Shown here one piece after another: positions 7,939 to 14,763 of a DNA stretch of 22,685 nt. Both the position numbers and the translations under genes were made by a program. Every line of letters begins with the position of its first letter. Position 1 is the first letter of the stretch. The notes beneath the pieces were generated by a model, which made no database searches, was not told the DNA's origin, and saw only the letters and a list, made by a program, of their open reading frames with translations. This stretch comes from JANLSO01 sp031362405 (GTDB lineage: Bacteria > Actinomycetota > Thermoleophilia > Miltoncostaeales > Miltoncostaeaceae): NCBI GenBank assembly GCA_031362405.1, contig JANLSO010000093.1, positions 1-22,685 of the forward strand. Direction: 5' to 3'.

Positions 7939-8773
7939 GCCGCAGATTCTCTGTCATCGCGGTCGTCGTCGCCGCCCTCGTGGTCGCTCTCGGCATGGCA
8001 CGGGTGGTCACCCCCACACGCCCGGCGGCATCACCGGCAACCCGATCAGCCCGATCCATCGACTTTGACCCACGGTCAAAGATCGTCGGGTTCTTCGCGA
8101 TCACGCTGATCGCGGTCTCCACCCCCTTGCCGGCGTGGCCGGTCTGGGTGGCGTGTGGGATGGCCCTGGTGCTGGCCGCGGCGGTGGCGCGGGTCTCCGC
8201 CCGCGATGTCGCGCGACGAGCCCGCGTGGTGCTGCCGCTCGTGGTCTTCGTCGGGGTGTTCGTGCCGTTCTTTCGCGATGGCCGTGAGGCATTTCCAATC
8301 GGTCCGCTATCGGTCTCGTTCGAGGGCCTGCGGGTCCTCGCGGAGGTGACCGCCAAGGCGACCATCGGCACCGTCAGCGCCGTGCTGCTTGGTCTCACGA
8401 CCACCGTGCCGGCCGTGATCCGTGGTCTGGAGGTCATGCGCGTTCCGCGCCTTCTCACCTTGATTGCCGCGTTCATGTACCGCTACCTGTTCGTGATCGG
8501 CGACGAGTTACGCCGCATGCGCTCGGCACTTGCGGCCCGCGGGTACCGACCTCGGCACCTGTTTGCGGTCGCCGCGCTTGGGCGGATGGCCACCGCGCTG
8601 TTCCTGCGCAGCTACTCGCGGGGCGAGCGGGTCTATCTCGCGATGCTTGCTCGCGGCTACACGGGGAGATGCCGCGTTTGGCGCCCCTGCGATTCGCACG
8701 GGCCGACACGGTTTTCGTCGTCGTGATCGTCGCGTTCCTTCTGCCATTTCGCGTGATCCTGGGGGTTGTCTGA
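7935..8773 (+). pseudogene. cbiQ: cbiN-cbiQ fusion remnant, membrane (T) subunit of cobalt ECF transporter, frameshift near its end
   Basis: From ATG 7935, the first 20-25 residues (SRRFSVIAVVVAALVVALG) look like the first helix of CbiN. The rest of CbiN, including its periplasmic part with the usual SPDGLE-like motif, is absent. From about residue 42, DFDPRSKIVGFFAI, CbiQ begins and runs with its membrane helices through LLTLIAAFMYRYLFVIGDEL and the coupling-region motifs around RSALAARGYRP and LAMLARGYTG. The frame then breaks at a G-run near 8666. Adding one G gives EMPRLAPLRFARADTVFVVV and a normal last helix ending at TGA 8771-8773. That stop overlaps the ATG of cbiO. CbiQ couples the ATPases to CbiM, so with this frameshift the last helix is lost. 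The fusion itself could be an older deletion. Confidence 0.8.
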
Positions 8774-9401
8774 TGAGCTGCGCCGTGCACGCCTCAGGGC
8801 TGTGCTTCCGCTACCCCGAGGGCCATTCGGCCTTTGAAGACGTCGAGCTGCACGTCAGTCACGGCGAACGGGTCGCGGTGCTCGGGCCCAACGGCGCCGG
8901 CAAGACCACGTTGATGCTGCACCTCAACGGCCTGCTGATGGCATCCGCCGGGCAACTCGAGGTCGCGGGGTTCGTGCGCGCGTCGACGAGGCGCTTGCCT
9001 TTGTGCGGATGTCGCATGCGATCGACCGTGCTCCCCATCAGCTCCCGATGGCTGAGCGTCGCCGTGTCGCGATTGCAACGGTGCTCGCCACCGATCCGCA
9101 GCCGCTCGTGCTCGATGAGCCGTCGGCAAACCTCGATCCCCGGGCCCGACGCGAGCTGCTGGAGTTGCTCGCCGTAATCGACCGGACGCTTCTGGTCGTC
9201 ACGCACGACCTTCCGTTCGCCGCCGAGCTGTGCGACCGCGCGGTGATCCTGTCGGCCGGGCGCATCGTCGCCGACGGCCAGGTGGGAGAGATCCTCGCCG
9301 ACGAACATCTTTTCGCGGCCCACGACCTCGAACTTCCTGCGTGCCTCGGCCTGGCGCGTCTTCCGCGCCGAGAACGGCCGGGGGCCGCCACACCAGGCTG
9401 A
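8773..9401 (+). pseudogene. cbiO: cbiO remnant, ATPase of cobalt ECF transporter with internal deletion
   Basis: The 5' part from ATG 8773 encodes a normal ABC ATPase start: LCFRYPEGHSAFEDVELHV and the Walker A GPNGAGKTT, up to LEVAG near 8970. The next recognisable CbiO sequence, ARVDEALAFVRM, starts near 8976 in another frame. Roughly 50 codons expected between them, including the Q-loop (FQ-P-DQ-F in this family), are missing. The ABC signature, normally LSGGERRRVA, is here LPMAERRRVA. After that come a Walker B (LVLDEPSANLDPRARREL) and the H-loop region (LLVVTHDLPFAAELC). Loss of the Q-loop, change of frame and a damaged signature mean no active ATPase. It ends at TGA 9399-9401, before a hairpin. 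Confidence 0.85.
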
Positions 9402-9407
9402 GTCGCA

Positions 9408-9437
9408 CCGACCACCCGGCTTTGTCTCGGTGGTCGG
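9408..9437. terminator. Hairpin after the cobalt transporter remnants
   Basis: CCGACCACC (9408-9416) pairs perfectly with GGTGGTCGG (9429-9437) across a 12-base loop, seven bases after the cbiO stop. No T-run follows. The position suggests the former terminator of the metal operon. Confidence 0.5.
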
Positions 9438-9456
9438 GCCGGCGAGGGTGGCGACG

Positions 9457-10855
9457 ATGAACGTCAGAAATCTCTTGCTGGCCCGGGTTGCCGCTGCGTC
9501 GCGTCCCGTACCGGTTCGAATGAGGGCTTCTCGTGGAGCAATCGCCAGGCGGGGAGCATCTTCGGTCCCGATCCCGGCGGTACCTACGAGGTCGAGGTGC
9601 GCTTCGAGGATCCCGACGGTGGCTGCGAGGTCCGCACGGCGACGGTGGTGACACCGGCGATCCCCGCTCCCGTCGCCAGTGCGCCCGTGAAGCCCGCAAC
9701 GCCGCAGAACGCCGTTTCCGTCGAGGCCTCGGCAGCCCGGTGACATCATCGAGCTGGCGGCCGGGGCCTACGCCGCCTTCGACATCCCCGTCGACGGAGC
9801 GCCTGGCCGGCCGATCGTGACCCGGTTCCGCGGCGTGGTCACCGTCACAGGCGACCTGTCGCTGATCTATGGACGCTATGTCCACCTTGTCGGTTTGACG
9901 GTCAATGGCGGCATCCGCGCGAACGCATCGACCGGCGTGGCGATCGTCGGCAACACGGTCAGCGGCAGCACGTCGACGGGATCATGCTGTCGCTGCACGG
10001 CGAAAACGCCTACATCGCCCAGGACACGGTCACGGGGAGCACCGTTTGGGCCGAACCCTCGCCGGGCGTCAACGGCGCAAACGCGGGCGAGGGGATTGTC
10101 GTCACCGCGTCCGGCCACGTCATCGAGAACAACACCGTGTCGGGATGGCGCGATTGCATCTCGAAGATGGAAGACTCGCAGGCTGTCGACCAGTTCTCGA
10201 TCGACAGCCTGGCCTACGACTTCAACGTCTGCGCTGACGACGCGATCAAGGCCGACTTCTGTTTCAGCAACTTCCGCACCGTGGGCAACCGGATGACCAA
10301 CTCTTTTGTTGCGATGAGTTCGCAGCCGAGCCTCAGGGGCCCCACGTACTTCGTGCGCACCAGCGCCTACACCGCCGTGTTCAACGCGTTCGAGCTGAAC
10401 CGGGGAAGCGTCGGCGAGCCTCATCCTCGACGACACCATCGTCATGCGTGGCGGCGCGTTCGGCGTCTACACCGATGTGCCATTCTCGCGAACCGGACCT
10501 CCCGGGAGGTCGCCGGCAAAGCCGACCCCGCGTGGGCTGACGCTGCGACTTGCCACGAGCCGCGGCCCTCGGGCTCCGTACTGGTTCGTTGCGCGGGGGA
10601 CGCTGCGACCCGCGCGCGCGACACACTGCGCGACGCCTGCGTCGGTCGCGTCGACGCCGTCGCCACGGCGGGCGGGCGACGCCTCGCGCTAAAGACCGTC
10701 CCTCTGCGGCGCGTCGGCGCACATTGCAGGAGACCCTCAGGTTCACCGTTCGCCCGCGTGGCGCGGCGACCCGTGCGCAGGTTCGCGTCACCCTCGACGG
10801 CAATGCGTCAATGGGTGCAATTCGGTCAACGCGCACGGCCGTGCGCCTCACCTGA
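9457..10855 (+). pseudogene. Secreted parallel beta-helix protein gene broken by several frameshifts
   Basis: Pieces of one protein appear in successive frames. The order is: an Ig-like piece (EGFSWSNRQAGSIFGPDPGG, then TYEVEVRFEDPDGGCEV) to a stop at 9741; QPGDIIELAAGAYAAFDIPV through GVAIVGNTVSG (9733-9960), a typical start of a right-handed beta-helix; HVDGIMLSLHGEN through FVRTSAYTAVFNAFELN (about 9975-10410); SLILDDTIVMRGGAFGVYTD (about 10420-10480) and APYWFVARGTLRP; RDACVGRV in another frame; and finally TLRFTVRPRGAATRAQVRVT, ending at TGA 10853-10855. That last part resembles C-terminal modules of secreted Thermoleophilia proteins. At least five frame changes are needed. ATG 9457 (MNVRNLLLARVAAAS) is a possible start, but the N-terminal frame does not connect to it, so the true 5' end is unclear. 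Beta-helix proteins of this type often bind or cut polysaccharides; no catalytic residue was assigned. Confidence 0.7.
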
Positions 10856-11041
10856 GCTCACCGGCGGCGGCTGGGCCGTTCGCACGCCTCCGAGGATTGC
10901 CCACGCCCCGATTGCCGCGAGCACGCTGATGAACCCCGCACAGAGGAAGACCAGCACGTAGGTCCCCGCCCAACCCGCAGCGGTACCTGCGGCCCATCCC
11001 GCCATCACGGCCCCGCATGGTGGGCGACGAACAGCCAGTGC
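10826..11041 (-). pseudogene. C-terminal remnant of a probable MFS transporter
   Basis: Read on the reverse strand, about 70 codons contain GWAAGTAAGWAGTYVLVFLC followed by AGFISVLAAIGAWAILGGVR, which looks like the last one or two helices of a major facilitator superfamily permease. A TGA-like end lies at 10826. The frame is open only back to about the palindrome at 11042-11070, so at least three quarters of a normal permease is missing. Another frame just downstream of the palindrome reads NLAHWLFVAHHAG. It lies directly downstream of nagB on the same strand, so a former amino-sugar permease is a plausible guess. It overlaps the 3' end of the beta-helix pseudogene on the other strand. Family assignment is from the hydrophobic pattern only. 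Confidence 0.4.
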
Positions 11042-11070
11042 GCAAGGTTGGTGCCAGGCACCAACCTTGC
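11042..11070. promoter_or_regulatory. 29-bp perfect palindrome downstream of nagB
   Basis: GCAAGGTTGGTGCC (11042-11055) and its exact complement GGCACCAACCTTGC (11057-11070) flank a single A. A one-base centre suits a protein-bound DNA operator better than an RNA hairpin. The TTGGTGCC/GGCACCAA core is shared with the palindrome at 11889-11920. On the reverse strand it sits 10 bases after the nagB stop and just before the MFS-like remnant. Confidence 0.55.
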
Positions 11071-11080
11071 ACGCCGCGTC

Positions 11081-11862
11081 CTACGTCTTCGACCTCCGGT
11101 TCGATCCCCCGGTCTGACGGGGTGAAGGAAAAGCAGAGAGTTCTGCCGCCGCTGGCCGGTCGAGGATGACCGTGCAGCGGTGGTGTTCCTGGACCGCCGA
11201 CGTGCTGAGGTCCGGTGTGACCGGTCCTTCGAGAGCCGCGGCGACGATGCCGGCTTTCCGGAATCCCGTGGCGAGAACGATCAACTCACGCGCCTCCATG
11301 ATCGTTGCGACGCCCATGGTGATCGCCCGCTTCGGCACACGAACAGAACGCCCCCGAATTCGGGGGCGTTCTGTTCGCGCGTGGCCCCGTCGAGCGTCAC
11401 CGGTCGGGTACACGAATCGAGCGGGGAGGGTGGCTCGTTAAACCCGATATGCCCGGTGCGCCCGATCCCCAAGAGCTGTAGGTCAATGCCACGGAGCTCG
11501 TCGATCAGCCCCTCGTGCCGGTCGGCCTCGGCGTCTGCTTCGGCTGGCATGCCATTGGGTAGGTGGATGTTGCACGGGTCGACATCGACGTGCCCAGAGA
11601 AGCGGCCGTGCATCTCCCGGGCGAATGATCCCCTCTCCTTCGCGGCGAGACCGATGTATTCGTCGAGGTTGACCGTGCGGGCACCTGCGAACGAAACGGC
11701 CCCTGTGCGAAACAACGAGACCAGGGCCGCGTAGACGGGCTCCATCGTTCGCCCCGTCGCGAGGCCCAGCACCAGCTCTGGTCGCTCGCCAACCCGAGCC
11801 CCGATTCCGTCTGCGGTGAGCCTCGCCGCTCCGCCGCCCGATTCACTGACCACGGCATCCAT
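11081..11862 (-). pseudogene. nagB: Glucosamine-6-phosphate deaminase gene with a frameshift
   Basis: NagB converts glucosamine 6-phosphate to fructose 6-phosphate and ammonia. From ATG 11862 the first frame shows RPELVLGLATGRTMEPVY, NLDEYIGL, CNIHLPNG, and LQLLGIGRTGHIGFNEPPSP, the conserved active-site segments (the usual GIG-NGHIGFNEP has Thr for Asn). After REQNAPEFGG the frame is lost. It resumes two bases off as VPKRAITMGVATIMEARELI, then LATGFRKAGIVAAALEGPVT and TVILDRPAAAEL, a normal C-terminus, to TAG at 11081. A 38-bp palindrome covers the break. Translation from ATG 11862 would give 193 residues without the C-terminal helix region. The usual short first strand of NagB is also abbreviated, and no Shine-Dalgarno is seen. 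Confidence 0.85.
11340..11377. repeat. 38-bp perfect palindrome at the nagB frameshift
   Basis: Positions 11340-11358 and 11359-11377 are exact reverse complements, centred on an EcoRI-type GAATTC. On the nagB strand the first half encodes the conserved REQNAPE segment. The second half, GTTCTGTTCG, is its inverted copy and replaces the variable loop before VPKRA, with two extra bases right after it that shift the frame. Confidence 0.9.
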
Positions 11863-11888
11863 ACGGAGATGGTGTCAGGGCGGGCAGT

Positions 11889-11920
11889 GTCAACAATTGG
11901 TGCCCGCACCAATTGTTGAC
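11889..11920. promoter_or_regulatory. 32-bp perfect palindrome upstream of nagB, candidate operator
   Basis: GTCAACAATTGGTGC (11889-11903) and GCACCAATTGTTGAC (11906-11920) flank CC. It lies 26 bases upstream of the nagB start and one base after the stop of the reverse-strand propeller gene. On the nagB strand the inner-to-outer edge contains TTGACA (11893-11888), a possible -35 box, though no good -10 follows. It shares the TTGGTGC/GCACCAA core with the palindrome at 11042-11070. The two-base loop favours a repressor-binding DNA site over a terminator. Confidence 0.6.
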
Positions 11921-11921
11921 A

Positions 11922-12896
11922 TCAGCCACTCGGGTGAGGTTTATCGCGGCGTGCGTGCCGTAGGCCGAGGCCGGCGAGGACTGCGATAAGGACGCCCCCG
12001 GTGGCGAGGAGCCACGGTTCTCGACCGCCGGCGTCCTCTGGCGACGCCGCTGCTGCGACGGGGGGAGAAACCGCGAACGTCCGGGTATCGACGATGGCGG
12101 TAGCCGCGGTCGGGTTCTTCACCGTCAGCGTCGCGCCATCGGCGGCCACCTCGAGCGTCGTTCCCTGAGTCGACCGACCATGGAGGAGGTCGAGGTCGAT
12201 GCACCTCGCCTCACGCTGGGCGGTGTCGAGCGCGTGGATGAACGGAGCGCTGCCGTCGAACGTCTCGTAGAGGGTGTACGCCCAACGACCGTTGGCGCTC
12301 GTGGCTCGGGTGACCGGGCTTCCCTGCATCTTCTCGCCGGGTTCGCGAGGATCGACGATTGCGCGCGGCATCAATCGGTGGGCGCGCAGGTCGTACGCGA
12401 GCACCTCGTAGGCGGTCGGGTTTCCCGGGCTGATGTACCGGGTCAGATACATCCAGCGTCCATTCGGGGAGATCGCGTCGAAGCTGAAGTCGCCCTCCAA
12501 CCGTTCGACGCGCTCAAGGCGAAGCCGTCGGGCGTCGAGTACCGCGAACGTTGACCTCCGGCGCGGGTAGCTTGTGTTCAGCTTGGCCAGTACAAGCCGG
12601 TCGCCATCGGCCGAAAGGCCACTCGCCGAGCGGTCGTACGCGACGGGAGGGATTGTGAAGCGGCCGCTCAGGAAGCGTGATCGTTGGACGCTCCCGCCCC
12701 GCCGCGCGATGCGCGCGATGGTCGTCCCGCTCGGCGAGGCGAACGTCACGAACCGTTGAGTGCCGTCCCGCGAGCTGACTCCGGTCGTGCTGACGTCGAC
12801 ACTGTCGACGGGAGGCAAGGACCCGATTGCCATCGGAACGGCGACCGCCGACATCGCGACGACGGCCGAGACCGCCATCCGCTTGATTGAGCCCAT
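11922..12896 (-). CDS. Secreted beta-propeller-like protein with C-terminal membrane anchor
   Basis: This encodes 324 residues from ATG 12896, chosen because GGAGGA lies about eight bases upstream, just inside an alternative ATG at 12911. The N-terminus, MGSIKRMAVSAVVAMSAVAV, is a signal peptide or anchor. The middle has repeated strands separated by turns with SADGDRLVLAKL, AISPNGRWMYLTR, SANGRWAYTLYETFDG and AADGATLTVKN, the spacing of WD40/TolB-like propeller blades. A Pro/Ala linker precedes one hydrophobic helix near residues 295-314 (LLATGGVLIAVLAGLGL) and an Arg/Lys tail, so the propeller is held outside the cell. It is 65 bases downstream of the anti-sigma gene on the same strand and probably cotranscribed. 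No enzyme motif is visible; a ligand-binding or cell-wall sensing role is inference. Confidence 0.75.
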   Translation of the reverse strand: MGSIKRMAVSAVVAMSAVAVPMAIGSLPPVDSVDVSTTGVSSRDGTQRFVTFASPSGTTIARIARRGGSVQRSRFLSGRFTIPPVAYDRSASGLSADGDRLVLAKLNTSYPRRRSTFAVLDARRLRLERVERLEGDFSFDAISPNGRWMYLTRYISPGNPTAYEVLAYDLRAHRLMPRAIVDPREPGEKMQGSPVTRATSANGRWAYTLYETFDGSAPFIHALDTAQREARCIDLDLLHGRSTQGTTLEVAADGATLTVKNPTAATAIVDTRTFAVSPPVAAAASPEDAGGREPWLLATGGVLIAVLAGLGLRHARRDKPHPSG

Positions 12897-12961
12897 TTTC
12901 GCGTCCTCCATCGTGCACACGCCGTGATCGGAGTACGGATCAGGGCGTGCGAGCCGTCCCG

Positions 12962-14143
12962 TCAGCGGATCGAGAGCACCTCGATCGGCCCCGTCGATGC
13001 GGGAAGACGCAGAAGAACGCGCTCCGGCGTGAGTCGTTGGTCGCTGCCCGGTTCCGGTACGGCGACTTCCCACACCTGCCGCTGGGCGCCAACCGGCACT
13101 CCGACCGCAAGTCGTCGCGGAGTGGGGCTCGCCGAAACCGCGTCGATCGTGGGGAGGAACCTCGACCCGGTTGACTTCGCGTAGAGCACCGGTGTGGTCG
13201 AGAAGGCCCAGAGCCTCGTCTGCGGCCCCTCGTCGCCGACGACCACGAGCGTGTCGGGAGCAGCCCAGACCAAACCAACCAGCTTCTCGATTCTGACTCC
13301 GAGCTCGAGATCGAAGCCGGTGGTGGGCGTGGCGGCTCGGATCCGGAGTCGCGGCCCGCGCCCTTCCTGGGCGAGGAGGTCACCGACCGGGGCGTAGGCC
13401 ACTGCGGCGGGGGAGGTCTTTGCCACTGGAGTCGCGGCGAGCGATGGGTAGTTGACGACGCGAGCGAGACCGTCTGCGCCCACGTAGGCCAACGCCAGCG
13501 TGTCGGCGCGCCATGAGGGACGGGCGTCGCCCACGTCGGCGTCGACCAGGCGATCGTTATCTCCGTTTCCTTCGATCACTCGCAGCTCGTGGCGTGCGCC
13601 CCGCCGCACGATGTAGGCCACCACGATCGGGTTCGGCGCCCAGGCGACCTCCGTGACCCGCCCGCCCGCGTCGTGCGTCCAGGCCCTGCGCCCGTCGGGG
13701 GCCATCGCGACCAGGGAGTCGTCGATTCCGACGGCGACGTAGAGGGCATTCGGGGAGAGCTCGGCGGTGGTGACCGCGAGGCCCTGCACGCCCAGGCCGC
13801 CGGCAGTCTTCAACCACAGGCGCCCGCCGGCGACGACCGCCAAGCCTTCGGCGCCGTTGGGGACGGTCACTTGGCCGAAGGGTTGCTCCGCGACAACCGT
13901 CGGTTTCGCGAGCGTTGGCTTCCCAAGCCGAAGGTCGAGCCGATCGGTGGCGGCGAGGGCCGTGCCTGCCAGCAGGACGGCGCCCACAGACGCGGCGATC
14001 GCGAACCTCCATCGGGGTCGGTGGGCGCGCCGCGTCAGCGGCAGCGCGTCGAGGGCCGATTGCCGGGCCCGCGCCCGCGCCGCGGGGTCGCCCTCGGGCA
14101 GGTTCTCCAGGGCGCGCTGAACACGCGGATCGATGTCGGTCAT
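12962..14143 (-). CDS. Membrane-anchored anti-sigma-like protein with extracytoplasmic beta-propeller
   Basis: This encodes 393 residues. A cytoplasmic N-terminus of about 45 residues (TDIDPRVQRALENLPEGDPA, rich in Ala, Arg and Leu) precedes one transmembrane helix at about residues 47-65 (core AIAASVGAVLLAGTALAA). The rest, outside the cell, is beta-strand repeats such as GLAVVAGGRLWLKTAG, ELSPNALYVAVGIDDSL, EVAWAPNPIVVAYIVRRG and LVGLVWAAPDTLVVVGDEG, like a WD40/TolB propeller. The ATG overlaps the TGA of the ECF sigma gene (ATGA 14140-14143), the usual arrangement of a sigma factor and its anti-sigma. No zinc-binding H-C-C motif of ZAS anti-sigmas is seen in the short cytoplasmic part, so the anti-sigma role rests on position and topology. 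The propeller would be the sensing part. Confidence 0.75.
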   Translation of the reverse strand: MTDIDPRVQRALENLPEGDPAARARARQSALDALPLTRRAHRPRWRFAIAASVGAVLLAGTALAATDRLDLRLGKPTLAKPTVVAEQPFGQVTVPNGAEGLAVVAGGRLWLKTAGGLGVQGLAVTTAELSPNALYVAVGIDDSLVAMAPDGRRAWTHDAGGRVTEVAWAPNPIVVAYIVRRGARHELRVIEGNGDNDRLVDADVGDARPSWRADTLALAYVGADGLARVVNYPSLAATPVAKTSPAAVAYAPVGDLLAQEGRGPRLRIRAATPTTGFDLELGVRIEKLVGLVWAAPDTLVVVGDEGPQTRLWAFSTTPVLYAKSTGSRFLPTIDAVSASPTPRRLAVGVPVGAQRQVWEVAVPEPGSDQRLTPERVLLRLPASTGPIEVLSIR

Positions 14144-14763
14144 CCGTTCGCCTCGAGGTGTTCGCGCAGGTCGTTGAGAGCCCTAGCGAGGCGTGAGTTG
14201 ACTGTGCCGAGAGGGACGCCGAGCATCTCGGCGATCTCCGGCGGGTGGTAGCCCAGCAGGTGGCGCATCACGACCACCGCGCGCCGGTCGTGCGTGAGGT
14301 GCGCCAGGGCCTCGAGGGCCTCACGGTCGTCGCAACGGTCGGCATCCCAGGCGGCGAGCAGCTCATCGGGGGTGTTGTCGATGTCGGTGAGGCGCCGTTC
14401 TTGGCGCAGGAGGTCGATGGCCCGGTTGACGACGATCCGATGCAGCCACGGGGCGAAGGGCCGCCCGGCGTCAAAGCTGGCGATCCGCGCAAACGCGCGT
14501 TCGAAGGCGTCCTGGGTGACGTCGTCGGCCATCGCGTGGCGACCCGTCACCGCAAGGGCGGCGCGTCGGGCCGCCGGCCAGTGGAGCTCGAACAGCTCGG
14601 CGGCGGCCGCACGCGACCCCGTCTGGGCGCGGCGCACCAGCCGTTGTTCGCCGCGCTGGCTGTCGAGACTGCTCACACGTTGATCCGTCCGGTCCCCGAC
14701 GGCGAAAGCCGTTCGCGTCGTCCGTCTTTCTACGGCGAGAACCTCCATCCTCGTCCCGGTCAT
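14140..14763 (-). CDS. ECF-type RNA polymerase sigma factor
   Basis: This encodes 207 residues from ATG 14763, chosen because it overlaps the TGA of the upstream propeller gene (ATGA 14760-14763). Later Met or GTG starts (14748, 14676) would trim a non-conserved N-terminus. Sigma region 2 lies at about residues 48-110, with ELFELHWPAARRAALAVTGR, DDVTQDAFERAF and RPFAPWLHRIVVNRAIDLLR. Region 4 lies at about 145-205, with LTHDRRAVVVMRHLLGYHPP, EIAEMLGVPLGTVNSRLARA and LNDLREHL, the HTH that reads the -35 box. Regions 1.2 and 3 are absent, as in group 4 sigma factors. It directs RNA polymerase to envelope-type regulons. The downstream coupled gene is the probable anti-sigma factor. Its own autoregulated promoter would be upstream of 15728. 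Confidence 0.92.
   Translation of the reverse strand: MTGTRMEVLAVERRTTRTAFAVGDRTDQRVSSLDSQRGEQRLVRRAQTGSRAAAAELFELHWPAARRAALAVTGRHAMADDVTQDAFERAFARIASFDAGRPFAPWLHRIVVNRAIDLLRQERRLTDIDNTPDELLAAWDADRCDDREALEALAHLTHDRRAVVVMRHLLGYHPPEIAEMLGVPLGTVNSRLARALNDLREHLEANG

Noticed and set aside
11042..11070. Intrinsic terminator for nagB
   Set aside because: The centre is one base and there is no T-run. The shared core with the upstream palindrome fits an operator better, though termination is not excluded.
11889..11920. LexA or DasR operator identity for the nagB palindromes
   Set aside because: The arms do not match the GAAC-N4-GTTC SOS box or the DasR-type TGGTCTAGACCA site, so I leave the regulator unnamed.
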